The notes beneath the pieces are model-generated. The model had not been told where the DNA came from. It did no database searches and saw nothing but the letters and a program-made list of their open reading frames with translations. Both the position numbers and the translations under genes were made by a program. From Metopolophium dirhodum (Eukaryota; Arthropoda; Insecta; Hemiptera; Aphididae), in the NCBI RefSeq assembly GCF_019925205.1, contig NC_083564.1:10359491-10423490 (forward strand): a DNA stretch of 64,000 nucleotides. The letters are read 5' to 3'. Shown here in pieces: positions 1-10,902 of this stretch. Each line of letters opens with the position of its first letter. Position 1 is the stretch's first letter.

Positions 1-57
1 GGTAACCTATTGTGAAAAAATATTTTGTAACTTTTTATTTTTATTTTTTATTTTTAG

Positions 58-203
58 AATATGACAATAATTATGACAATTATAATAACGAGTATGATGG
101 TTACAACAGTCCTCATGATGATTATGATCCAGATATGGTTAAAAAAGAGGAACCTGATGAAGAAAATGCAAATGGTAGCCGTTACAGTAATAATGTAATA
201 TGA
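58..203 (+). CDS. Terminal coding exon of an unidentified gene (partial)
   Basis: A T-rich tract ending in TTTTTAG just before the first base looks like a 3' splice site. The open frame after it runs to a TGA at 201-203. The first two bases complete a codon begun in an exon left of the window. The 47 or so residues are rich in Asn, Tyr and Asp (repeated Y-D-N, N-Y-N units) and then strongly acidic (VKKEEPDEEN), which suggests a disordered C-terminal tail. VKKEEPDEE resembles a sumoylation-like acidic patch, but that is inference. I do not recognise the family. The longer open frame starting in the T-rich tract is intron read-through and not a start. Possible poly(A) signals are ATTAAA near 276 and AATAAA at 1071. 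Confidence 0.6.
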
Positions 204-1490
204 TATAATAGACTGTCTTGTACTGTATTGTCTATTTTTAACATAAGTAAAAATGTAAAACTTAAGAAAAATGCAATTAAAAATGTAATAATTATTATTT
301 AGTTCAATGTTTCAAAACAAATTTCTGTTTCTATGTATTAGTAAGTATACAAATTCCACATCTTCATTTTTTTTTCTATTGTTGGCAATTTCCTTTATAT
401 GACTTCAAATATAGTAAAAATTACTAATTATTTATACGTAACTAAAGTACAAAACATTAATATTGATAAGTTGAAGATTTCATCAGTGTTATAAAATGAT
501 CAGAACCAATTAAGTACTCCCATCATGAAATATATTTATAGGTACTTAAATTGTAAAAATGACAAGTAAATTGTTATGAAGTGAATTAAATATATTTTGT
601 TGCAGTTTTTCTCTTATTAGAACTTATAATCCAAAAAAATTGTGTTAAATATTATTAGAGCTTATTTAGGTAAAATCTAGTTTATGTTTGGTATAGATAA
701 TATTTAAGTACCTATTCCATAACAAACTATGTAAAAGTTTTGTAAAACTAATACTTTTCATTAGTATTACTAATAACTAATAAGTAATAACTGTTCAATC
801 AATGACAATTTTTATTCATAGAAAATGCTCAGTGAGTAAATATTAGATCATCACACAGTGTGTCAATATAATAATCAAATCATTTCAAATAACGACTGTA
901 ATGATGCTAAGAGTAGTGGATACTTGACATTGACATTTTATCAGTGTATAAATAATTTTTAGAAAATTAGAAAAACATTTGAGCTCTATGGTTTAATAAT
1001 ATTGATAATACTAGCAGTTGAGTAATTTATGGGGTATATTTTTACCTATTAGTTATTACAAGCCCTCCTCAATAAATAGGTATTCTACTAGAATTTATAC
1101 TTGAAATCCACTCATTACTAACAAAAGATTTTTCACAATGGTTTAAGAGTTAATGAAAACAATTTAATTGAGTTAGGTAAATCAACATAAAGAATATTAT
1201 GCTAAATTATAACTTCATGCCTTATGGCTAACAAATAATATATTTAACTTTAAAAGATTAGTTAAAATGAAAAAAAAAATATTTAACTAAAAAAGGTGAT
1301 TTTATTTTAAATAATAACTTTCCATTTTATTAAAAATGTATTCTTTGTATAGCTACTTATTTTAATTGAGCAATCACGTGTGTCTTCTAAATTATTAAAT
1401 CAATAAATATTAATTTATTTTTATTTTAAATCATTGTGTATTAATTTAAAATAAGTATAAAAAAATATTTGCGAAATAAAACAAAACAAA
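204..1490. other. AT-rich 3' UTR / intergenic DNA
   Basis: No coding potential was seen on either strand. The first part is probably 3' UTR of the gene ending at 203. An AATAAA lies at 1071-1076. The rest is low-complexity AT-rich sequence. Confidence 0.5.
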
Positions 1491-1493
1491 ACC

Positions 1494-1925
1494 CATGGCC
1501 ACAACACCAAATTACAAGAAAAACAGAAATAATAATAAACCGACTGAGAACGGCCACTCACACACGGTCATCTCATGAAGAACCAACCACCGACGGAATG
1601 CACCTCATGTAAAGTTACTCTCACAGTAAAACACCTGACGACAGAATGCCGATCAAATGAGGAATAAAGGGAAAAATTAAATTTACTGACAAACCTATAT
1701 GAAATAATTGGTCCCGACTGTCAACCTGAAAAAGTCATGTCATTCCTCAGTACCTACCACCAAAATAAAAAAATATATTTAAGTAACATTTAGTCATAAG
1801 TCATAAAGTCCCCCCACAATTGTAACCAATTGTCACCCAAAAACAAATTAAATGTTAAAATGTAACAATGTAGAAGCTAATGGCCCATGTCGACGAAGCT
1901 ACAAAAAGATCAATAAAAAAAAAAT
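1494..1925 (+). mobile_element. 5'-truncated LINE: ORF2 C-terminus plus 3' tail
   Basis: One frame at about 1577-1793 reads a Cys-rich C-terminal segment typical of non-LTR retrotransposon ORF2. It has CTSC, then TVKHL, then a final Cys (C-x2-C ... H-x4-C knuckle), followed by a degraded helix ending at a TAG at 1793. An in-frame TAA interrupts it. An upstream RLRTA-type segment in another frame matches the motif that precedes the knuckle in such elements. A short 3' UTR with a GGCCCATG motif and an A-rich end (ATAAAAAAAAA near 1913-1924) follows. The copy is dead: it lacks the reverse transcriptase and contains stops and frameshifts. Confidence 0.6.
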
Positions 1926-2147
1926 TGATTTTTTAACGGGCTTTTATTGTTTTATTCCATGGGACTTTTTTTGTTGGACTTTTAGGTAGAATACCCTGAT
2001 ATAAAAAAGGAATTTATTTCTATGATGAGATCTAGGGTTATAGACTGACTAATTTATAAATAATGTTCTAATATTTTAAATATTTATTATATAAGACATT
2101 TATGAAAAATTTGTAAATTATTTGTAGGTGTTAAGCCTTCACCAGCT

Positions 2148-2318
2148 CATAGGCATAGAATGGGAGGGGGTCTAGGGAGCTATAGCCCCCTTGGAATTTT
2201 GTTTAGCCCCTCTCCCTTTCGTAAATTTATTTTAGTTAAATGTTTAGAATATATTATGTTAACCAAAAACATAATAGGCTGTAGCCCCCCTATATAAATT
2301 CATCACGATATGCCTATG
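2148..2318. mobile_element. Small TIR element (171 bp, MITE)
   Basis: It begins CATAGGCATA and ends with the exact reverse complement TATGCCTATG. Flanks CACCAGCT and CAACAGTC are a possible decayed 8-bp target duplication (5 of 8). The inside has G-runs and AGCCCCC blocks on both sides, shared with elements near 20.3 kb and 60.15 kb. Confidence 0.5.
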
Positions 2319-2388
2319 CAACAGTCCCCCCCCCCAAACCATGTCCCTAAATTGCTACCAATGTACTATACTCTATAGTCTATACTAT

Positions 2389-3190
2389 AGGCGTGCGCAG
2401 ACCTCTGAGTCAGGTATGGTTAAATGCAATCTGATCACCCACGCTCTTGTCATGGTCACAAGAAAAAAATTATAGACATTTTCACTATAAACTTTTAAGT
2501 GACCCTTTTTTTGGTGACTGGCAAATGTAAACAATCACTTTTCATTATCTCACACATACAAAATTCATCAATATTGATTTAAAATTTTAACCAAATATAA
2601 TCTAATAAAACAATTTATTCAAAAACGTTTAAAATATAATATTAAAAATTGTCAATTAACATTAATCTTTATTTATTATTATAAAATTATTCATGGTTAA
2701 TCGACCTTAGGGCTATTAGTTTATGAGATAAAAATATTTAAAGTTTAGATGAGCGGAGTAGTGGACATAAATTTCGCGGAGTAATCAAATCCGCGCATCT
2801 AAACTTTAAATACTTATACAGTTATAACGCATAAACTACTCGCATCAAATTCAATTGTTATGTATCAAACAATTAAAAAAATTAAAAATTAGAAGGATAA
2901 AAAATATTTAAAAATATAATTTTTTAATAACAAAGTTGTTTTGTAAATAACTTGAAACCATGTAAAAAAAAATTTTCAAAAACAATTACACTTTTTGAAA
3001 TAATGAGTGTTCAATATAAAATGAATCACAGTGTATAGTCTCTCGGGTAAACACAAACGTTTAAAAACTAAAAGGGCTATACCTCTTTTTAATCATATCT
3101 TCATAAGGTACCAACCCTTGACCCATCCACGTATAAAAAAAATCTCAGGTGGGGCTAAAGACCAATCAGCCCTACCCGTGGGCACGCTTA
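2389..3190. repeat. Possible TIR repeat with GGCGTGC ends
   Basis: The left end AGGCGTGCGCAGAC and the reverse complement of the right end (AAGCGTGCCCACGG) match at most positions. No clean target duplication was seen. The foldback at 2717-2838 sits inside. Boundaries are tentative. Confidence 0.3.
2717..2838. mobile_element. Foldback element (122 bp)
   Basis: The arm at 2735-2757 pairs with 2790-2812, with 22 of 23 positions matching around the core AAAGTTTAGATG. The outer ends TAGTTTAT / ATAAACTA also pair. A related half-copy with the same AAAGTTTAGATGAGCGGA motif lies near 38810-38830. Confidence 0.5.
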
Positions 3191-3279
3191 TGGTCTATAC
3201 CTAGTTTATAGGTCTATGGTCTATACCTACATAGACCTTATGTATAGAATGTAGATATTGCAGTAGTTGGGTTATCGGG

Positions 3280-3480
3280 GACGCCATTTTTAGCTATTTG
3301 CTACAGGGTGCAAACTGCAAAGTGGCTTAGGCCTTAGTGGCACTCGCAACACTATAGGGGCAGTCGGCGTTCAGCAGTCAGTTGTAGTCGGACAGTCAGT
3401 ACTATAACTTGTCTAGCCGCTCGGGTCTCTGTCCTCTGGTAGACGGTTCAGTGCCAATCAGTCAGTAGACCATGACAAAA
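3280..3480 (+). promoter_or_regulatory. Candidate promoter region of cullin-3
   Basis: This block is visibly more GC-rich than its surroundings and has several TCAGT/CAGTC initiator-like words in a row (GTCAGT, CAGTCAG). It lies about 0.8-1 kb upstream of the cullin-3 ATG in the same orientation. A TATA-like TATATAAT occurs near 3650. The exact transcription start cannot be placed. Confidence 0.3.
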
Positions 3481-3862
3481 TATTTGAATTTAACCACAGT
3501 TTTCATGGAACAAAAAAAAAAGACAGATCTGTGATAACCAACATAACCTAACGAACAACGAAATAATCGTGTCTGAAATGACATTAAAATTATGTATTAT
3601 ACATTTATATTTTATACAGACAGTATACACCATAAAAAATATACACACTATATAATATTATTTTCGCCACCACTGTAGACGACTGTACAATTCTAAATGG
3701 ACTAATTATATATATGTACAGTATTATACTGATAGTAGTGTGTTCTTAGTTCTTATGTTTTGAAACATCGTCAAATACTCAAATGATTTCAATGCGTTGA
3801 GATTTTTTTTTTAATCTGATCACTGCTTTATTTCGTGTGAAAGTGTCCGGTTAACCGAAATT

Positions 3863-4277
3863 TTGCGTGCTGCTCTATGTTGCCGCATCAGTTTTAGTTT
3901 ATCATTGGCCCCGCGGGATCATTCAGACACCGTACTAGCAAAGTCCACCGCGGTGACGGCAAAACGATCTGCGCAATCAGACTTCGACGACTGTAGTCCG
4001 GAAATAATAGTTGATATTCGTCAGTCGTTCGAACGGAAGAGGAAGAACGGAGTCTCGTGCATACGGGTATTTTTTACGGTCTCCCATTTTTTTCAACCAC
4101 TCCCCCCCCCCCCATCCCCCCTTAGTCGCACTCGACGGATATCCCAAGACCACCATCAAGTACTGAAGTCTAGATCATTAATTTGTGTCCCGACTGGTGT
4201 GACATGTTTTTTTATACATTCGACCATTTTCATTTGACAGACGACCGTCGTGCACTGATGGTGACTGCGTGCCAACT
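3863..4277 (+). other. Probable 5' UTR of cullin-3, possibly with a small intron
   Basis: The stretch 3863-4066 is open in one frame but has no in-frame ATG, so it is more likely leader than coding. ACGG|GTATTT at 4067 and TTTGACAG| ending at 4240 could be the donor and acceptor of a 174-bp intron containing a long C-run. Removing it does not join an upstream frame to the cullin frame, because a stop appears six codons later. The leader is therefore untranslated apart from the short uORF. Confidence 0.35.
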
Positions 4278-4281
4278 ATGA
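4258..4281 (+). promoter_or_regulatory. Upstream ORF overlapping the cullin-3 start (ATGA)
   Basis: ATG at 4258 opens a 7-codon ORF (MVTACQL) ending in TGA at 4279-4281. This TGA overlaps the cullin ATG at 4278-4280, giving ATGA. It is the nearest upstream ATG. Such an arrangement can make main-ORF translation depend on leaky scanning or reinitiation. That role is inferred from general knowledge of uORFs. Confidence 0.5.
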
Positions 4282-6659
4282 GTAGTGACCCGCTGGGAAG
4301 GAGACGCACGAGTATCATGAACAGTACTGTGCCAAAGAAAAGGGGCAACATGCGTGTCAAGGCGTTCCCGTCTCGCACTGACGAGAAGTTTGTCGACAAC
4401 ACCTGGGCAATGCTGAAAAACGCCATACAGGAGATACACAAGAAAAACAACTCATGCCTGAGCTTCGAAGAGCTGTACCGCAACGCATATACAATGATAC
4501 TATTGAAGCACGGTGAACGCTTATATAACGGCATGAGGGACACGGTGTCTACGCACTTGGAGATGAAGGTGCGCGAAGACGTACTCATTGCTTTAAACAA
4601 CAACTTCCTACAAACACTGGACGAGTGTTGGAGGGACCATCAAACATCAATGGTCATGATTAGAGACATCCTCATGTACATGGACAAGGTGTATGTGAAG
4701 AACAACGAAGTCGACAGTGTTTACAATCTTGGACTCGTACTATTTCGTGACATAATTGTGCGGCACGACCGCGTACGAGATCACTTACGTGAGACATTGT
4801 TGAGCATGGTGATGAAAGAAAGGAACGGTGAAGTGATAGACCGTATCGCATTGAAAAACGCCTGTCAAATGCTTATGATATTAGGTATACAAAATAGAAT
4901 AGTTTATCAAGAAGATTTTGAACGTCCGTTCCTTGCTCAGTCTAGTGAATTTTACAATGTTGAAAGTCAAATGCTTTTGGCTGAAAACAGTGCTTCCATT
5001 TATATTAAAAAAGCAGAATCTCGGATAAATGAAGAAGCTGAACGAGCTAAAAATTACCTAGATGTTTCTACAGAAAGTCGTGTAATTCAAGTAGTTGAAG
5101 AAGAGCTAATTAAAAAGCATATGAAGACCATTGTCGAAATGGAAAACTCTGGATTTGTTTTCATGTTAAAGAATCAGAGAACAAAAGATCTGGCTTGTAT
5201 GTATAAGTTACTAAGCAATTTGTCTGATGGTTTAAAAACCATGTCCGACTGCTTAAGTAAGTATTTACGAGAAGAAGGCCGATCATTAGTCAAAGAAGAC
5301 GAGACTGATTTAAATCCCGTCACATATGTACAAAGCTTATTAGATCTCAAAGACAAATTGGATTATTTTTTGTATAATTCGTTTGCCAGTGATAAAATGT
5401 TTAAACAAACAATATCTTCGGACTTTGAACATTTTCTAAATCTTAACCCAAAGTCTCCTGAATATATGTCATTATTTATTGATGACAAATTGAAAAAAGG
5501 AGTCCGCGGTATTGATGAAAATGATCTAGAACCTGTGCTAGACAAAGCCATGGTATTGTTCCGATTTTTGCAGGACAAGGACGTTTTTGAAACATACTAC
5601 AAACAACATTTAGCTAAAAGATTGTTGTTGAACAAGTCTGTGAGTGATGATAATGAGAAAAATATGATCTCAAAATTAAAAACTGAATGTGGATGTCAAT
5701 TTACTTCTAAACTAGAAGGTATGTTTAAAGACATGTCTTTGTCAAATACCATTATGGAATCATTCAAACTGTACCTGTCTAATTCGCCAGCATCCAATTG
5801 CAACAATATTGATTTATCAGTTCGTGTTCTAACTACTGGATTTTGGCCATTACCAACAACTACTCCAAAGTGTAATGTACCAAGCATAGCGCGTTTGGCA
5901 TATGAAGAATTCAGAACTTTTTATTTGGGCAAACATAATGGTAGACAACTTCGTCTTCAGCCACAATTAGGTTCCGCAGATTTAACTGCTATTTTCAATG
6001 ACAACCGTAGAGAGAATAGTGTAACATCTGTAATAAGTTCAAATGGAAGTGGTAGTACTGTTGTTTCTACATCTTCTAACTCTGGTACCAGCGTGAACAA
6101 TGCTAATTCGTCTGCACGTAAGCATATTTTCCAAGTATCAACTTATCAAATGGCAATATTGATGCTGTTTAATAGTTATGAAAAGATGACAATGGAAACG
6201 ATAATGAATGAAACGGACATAAATGAAAAAGACTTGACTAGGGCATTACAATCTTTGGCAATGGGAAAACCATCACAAAGGGTGTTGTTGAAAAGTCCCA
6301 AAACAAAAGAGATCGAACCTCATCACGAGTTTTCTATTAACGAGTCCTATACTTCAAAATTGTATCGTGTTAAAATCCAGTCAATCACTACCAAAGGAGA
6401 AAATGAGCCAGAGCGGAGGAAGACTAAAGACAAAGTTGAAGAAGATCGAAAACATGAAATAGAAGCAGCACTCGTACGCATTATGAAAGCTCGTAAAAAG
6501 TTAACACACAATACACTTATTATGGAGGTAACTGAGCAATTAAGATCGAGGTTTATGCCTTCACCCGTTCTTATTAAGAAACGTATTGAATGCTTAATCG
6601 AAAGAGAGTATTTAGCACGCACACCAGAAGACCGAAATACTTACAATTATGTTGCATAA
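4278..6659 (+). CDS. Cul3: Cullin-3, intronless full-length copy
   Basis: This 793-codon ORF aligns end to end with cullin-3, the scaffold of BTB-CUL3-RBX1 (CRL3) ubiquitin ligases. The N-terminal repeat region has the BTB-adaptor helices (LSFEELYRNAYTM, DILMYMDKVYV). The cullin-homology core follows (DKAMVLFRF, KQHLAKRLL, NMISKLKTECGCQFTSKLEGM). The C-terminal winged-helix ends in EREYLARTPEDRN and YVA. The expected neddylation lysine is K737 (codon 6486-6488, RIMKARKK), 56 residues from the end as in human CUL3. The family length is about 768; the excess is mainly a Ser/Asn/Gly-rich linker at about residues 575-612. An in-frame TGA at 4200 leaves 4278 as the first ATG. There is no intron, and divergence from the vertebrate protein is clear, so this may be a retrocopy. 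It has no stops or frameshifts and all key motifs are kept, so it is probably functional. Confidence 0.95.
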   Translation: MSSDPLGRRRTSIMNSTVPKKRGNMRVKAFPSRTDEKFVDNTWAMLKNAIQEIHKKNNSCLSFEELYRNAYTMILLKHGERLYNGMRDTVSTHLEMKVREDVLIALNNNFLQTLDECWRDHQTSMVMIRDILMYMDKVYVKNNEVDSVYNLGLVLFRDIIVRHDRVRDHLRETLLSMVMKERNGEVIDRIALKNACQMLMILGIQNRIVYQEDFERPFLAQSSEFYNVESQMLLAENSASIYIKKAESRINEEAERAKNYLDVSTESRVIQVVEEELIKKHMKTIVEMENSGFVFMLKNQRTKDLACMYKLLSNLSDGLKTMSDCLSKYLREEGRSLVKEDETDLNPVTYVQSLLDLKDKLDYFLYNSFASDKMFKQTISSDFEHFLNLNPKSPEYMSLFIDDKLKKGVRGIDENDLEPVLDKAMVLFRFLQDKDVFETYYKQHLAKRLLLNKSVSDDNEKNMISKLKTECGCQFTSKLEGMFKDMSLSNTIMESFKLYLSNSPASNCNNIDLSVRVLTTGFWPLPTTTPKCNVPSIARLAYEEFRTFYLGKHNGRQLRLQPQLGSADLTAIFNDNRRENSVTSVISSNGSGSTVVSTSSNSGTSVNNANSSARKHIFQVSTYQMAILMLFNSYEKMTMETIMNETDINEKDLTRALQSLAMGKPSQRVLLKSPKTKEIEPHHEFSINESYTSKLYRVKIQSITTKGENEPERRKTKDKVEEDRKHEIEAALVRIMKARKKLTHNTLIMEVTEQLRSRFMPSPVLIKKRIECLIEREYLARTPEDRNTYNYVA

Positions 6660-6895
6660 ATATTATATTGTACCATCATCAATATATATTGTATATATAT
6701 ACACTTATAAATAAGGTAAATATTTCAAGTAACTTTTTCATACCTATGAGTTGAATTTGTAACATATATTATTATAATGTATCATAAGTGCTTATGAGCA
6801 GAAATATCTATATTTTATTTATTTGTTCTTAAAAACTACCTATTTCTCATTTATTTTGTATTGATAGTATTTAGTAAATTAAATTTATTAATTTC
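6660..6895. other. Cullin-3 3' UTR and flank
   Basis: AT-rich DNA directly after the stop codon. An AATAAG-type signal lies near 6708 and an ATTAAA near 6878. No poly(A) tract that would mark a recent retroposed insert was seen. Confidence 0.4.
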
Positions 6896-7380
6896 CAAGG
6901 CTGGGCATTAATGAGTTAAAAAGTTAATTTAATTTTAACTTTTTAATTTAACTAATTACTTTTGGATTTTCATTAACTTACTAAATTTATTTATTAATTA
7001 ATGTGAAATTAATTAGTTTTTAATTTTAAGAAGTAAGTTTAATTTGTATTTAATTTAATTACATTTCAAACAATTTTGTTTTCATGTCAAAAAAGTAACA
7101 AGTAAAAAATTTAAAATTTTTTTTATCTAACTTATTTGATAGATAACTATTGTTCTTTTTTTAGAAACGTAAAACTTAAATGAAATACATACTATATGGA
7201 AATAATGTATAAACACTAATATAGTCTATAATTTAGTTTTGGGTTGGTAAAAAATAAAGTATACTAGCATTATAGTATAAAAAAAAATTGATTCAACTTT
7301 TAACTTTTAACTTTTTGTTATTGATGCATATTAACTTAACTTAACTGAATCGAAAAAATTAATTAACTTGCCCAGCCATG
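6896..7380. mobile_element. hAT-like element (485 bp) with perfect 8-bp TSD
   Basis: The ends are CAAGGCTGGGCA and the reverse complement CATGGCTGGGCA. Both sides are flanked by the identical 8-mer TTAATTTC (6888-6895 and 7381-7388), the target-duplication length of hAT transposons. The interior is rich in TTAATTTAA runs and encodes nothing. It is non-autonomous. Confidence 0.75.
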
Positions 7381-10190
7381 TTAATTTCTTAAATTGGTTA
7401 GATGCATATAATAATTTCATAAACTTGCATATACATTTAATGAAATACATTTAATGTAATGGTCTACATTTTATTGACATAACAGTTAGCTAACTGTTAT
7501 TTGTTAATTAATAATATATTTTATATTATCAGAATAATGTCATACTATCTGCCATGTTACAACTGTTAATAACAAATTTAACATATCCAATGTATCATTA
7601 ATTATTTACTTAAATTATATCTCAATACACTTCTAACATACAATACAATTGTCAATCCCTTGTATTTGTAAGTAAAAATATTTTGAGAAATGTTGAGAAT
7701 ATTGTAGGTATTGTCTAAGAAATATTATTTTAATTTTTCAAACATTACCAAATGTAAAAGAAATAATAAACAAGTTAGGAAAGCTCACTCTCCAAGCGTG
7801 CTAAATTCCAGTTTCTTAACGTATTTTAATACAATACAATAAATTATAATTCCATATTATACAATTTATGTACTGGTAACTAACAGACGGCCACGGTAGG
7901 GATATAAGGTGTTCTAAACATACATTTAGAAACATAAAATATACAGCAACTTTGAAAGATTGAATTTGAAATTAATTTGTATTTACCTACCATTTTTTTT
8001 TAATTTGAAACATTGTTTTTCTTACAAGTTACAGTGGTATCGTATAGATAGTTCATTGTAAATACCATTATTAGTAGTTAACTAATAAAAAATTGATTCA
8101 TATCATATAAATAATTTTTGTTGTATTTTAAATATTGTGCTAATTATCTTTTTAAATGTATAAATCTATATTTGAGCAAAGATCTTATATTTTGATTAAG
8201 AGGATGTTACACCTGCCATGTGAAGTCTCCGTCTTACTAACACAACATAAGCAAATGTGTGTTAATAAAAATCCACTTATTATTGTCTTATTATTTTAAT
8301 TATAACATTGAATTTACCTATACTCTAATGTAAAGGTAAGAATATTATTTAAAGTATGATGTTAGCTTTTATTTGATATTTACATTTTAAGATGAGTTCT
8401 GAGCATTTTAAAATTGTAACATTTAAATATTTTACATAGTTATGTTATTACTGACTTTAAAATTAAAACATTAATAAAAGTCCAGATAATGCTCAAGATA
8501 ATATTTTTACTTTTAAATTTGATAATACTATAGGCTAATTCACTTAAATAAAAAGAAATGAACACAGAATGGATTCTTGTGAACAATAATTTGGTATGTT
8601 GTATGTTTGTAAGATGGAGACAACATATGCACACGTAGTAGCCTTTTAAATCATTATAATATTAGAATACCAAAATATGAAAAAATACTTAAAATATCTA
8701 TATTCAGGCTGTAGCAATAATAATTCAAATGTAATATGTCAAACGGCATTATATATTGTATTAAATTTAACAGGTGCAACCAATTATTAATTATGGTAAA
8801 TACAAAAATAAATTGTTAGGTATGTTAAAATAATATAAATTATTTAGTACTGTATCTATCCCAGCCTGGATTAAGACCTAGAATATTTGGTTGTGGGCCC
8901 CCATCAATAGATAAAATTAAATACAGTTCTGTTCTTGTCACTGTATGAGTATTATAATATATTTGCTGCATTATAAATTAATATTAAATATTATACAATA
9001 AAATAAATGTATTTTTACTAATTCATCAATTACTGATATAATAAAAATAAATAAATTTCTTAATTTTAAAATTGATTGAAATGATTGTTGTATTAATAGA
9101 GTTATATTTGTTGCACTTATATATTTTTTAAATGTTTATGCATGTATCGCAAAAATGTTTGACAAAAATCTTGTAATTTTTGGAAGGTTTAAAACAAAAC
9201 TTCATATTTTCCTTCTTTTTTATCTTATCGCTCCACTGAGGTACTTTTTTGATTCAGACATTTATGTGTGACCATTTTAATTAACTTAAATTGACCAGAT
9301 TATAAAAATTATGTCAGTAATAATAATATTTGATACATTAAGAATTATTATTGTTGTTTTTACACAATTGTTGGGTCTTAAAAATGCACCTTTTCGTTAA
9401 TACATTAAATTGAATAATATTTTTAAAAAAAAAACATTAAAAACTTGAATAAAATAATTATTATTTACATTATGTATACTTTTATTAATTAATATTTTTG
9501 ACACAATATAACAAAATATTATTAATTACAATAGTGGTTATTGCGTAAAATGTTTTAAAATAATATTTTTTTTTATTTACAGGTTATTGGTATTTGAGAA
9601 GAATAAATACTACATTTTAAAACGCTGAAAAACAAATAATTTTCAAAATTACTTTTTATAATTGGTTTTAATTTAATAAAATAAAAAACATATATTCTAC
9701 CAATTATTTTATAATTTATGTTTTTTTTAAAAATGTTTTAATAGAGTGATACTTAGATATTATCTCTATTAAATGTAATAATTGAATATTTTGTAGTTTA
9801 TACGTTTTATAGTTTCAATCTTATTTTAACAATATTGATTTAATGTTTGAAAAATTCTACTTTTCAAATTTAAATAAATAAACGGATCTTTGAAATTTAT
9901 AATTTTAGTCTAAAATGAATTGTATTCATTATTTGTAGCCAGTAGGTATCCAATTTGTTTATAATAATTATAATGCTATATTTTCAACTATGAACTGATG
10001 TGATTTTCAACACAAATAATCTAGTATTTTATATGAATCAATATGAATATTTTGTTTCATATTTAAATACTATATTCATTATTCATATGTATCATCAACT
10101 CCTCTGTGCTAAAGTGTAATTTTAAAAATAAAATATTTTCAAGATATAATAAACATTATAATTATTACACTTATATATAATATAATATTT
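7381..10190. other. AT-rich intergenic DNA
   Basis: No gene or clear mobile element was recognised. The only clear structure is a perfect palindrome at 7479-7500 (ATAACAGTTAG / CTAACTGTTAT). Short open frames such as 8440-8634 on the minus strand look like chance. Confidence 0.5.
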
Positions 10191-10310
10191 ATACTTATAC
10201 GGTTTTAACTCGTATGCCTAAATACTTATGTTATATATATTATAATATTTATACTTATACGGTTTTAACTTGTATGCCTACATACTTATGTTATATTTAT
10301 TATAATATTG
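10191..10310. repeat. Tandem duplication, two 60-bp units
   Basis: The motif ATACTTATACGGTTTTAACT recurs exactly 60 bp apart, with only a few substitutions between the copies (for example CTCGTATGCC versus CTTGTATGCC). Confidence 0.8.
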
Positions 10311-10902
10311 AATAGTTTTTGATTTTAATTTTATAAAATATGTAATATATCATTGTTTATAAATAAAAAAAATTGCATTTATTTTATTGTTGTACATGTT
10401 ATATAGGCCGTAAGTATTTTTATTGTACTATAACTATGCTTATTATTTATATAACATCAATTTTAGAAAAGTATTCTACTATAAGATAGAATATAAAATT
10501 AAAATTGTCATGACATTGAAAAAATTGAAGTGCACATTTCAATTGTAGTTGGGTGCAATGGCATACAAACACTATAGATGATGGGCGAGGATATACCTTC
10601 TCCCTCCATAAAAATGTTTATTTTGTGAACATCAATTTTTAGTATCTTTATGAGCTTATGGCTAGTTACTTTATATCTACTAATAACCAATAGGTCATTA
10701 GCCTCTTGCAATAACTCTAACACTGTTGATTTTTTTATTCGTCTTAATGTGTTGAAATGCATGATATCATTTTAACTTATAAGTAATAAGTTTGTTATTT
10801 ATATGATATGTGTTTTTATAATCTATAATAGTCAATAGGTCATATAGGTGTTCATTATATAATAAATTTGTATTTTACTGTACATCATGCCTTATTTAGG
10901 CA

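Noticed and set aside
4178..4603. 141-residue minus-strand open frame over the cullin-3 start
   Set aside because: It lies antisense to strongly supported cullin-3 coding sequence and has no family resemblance.
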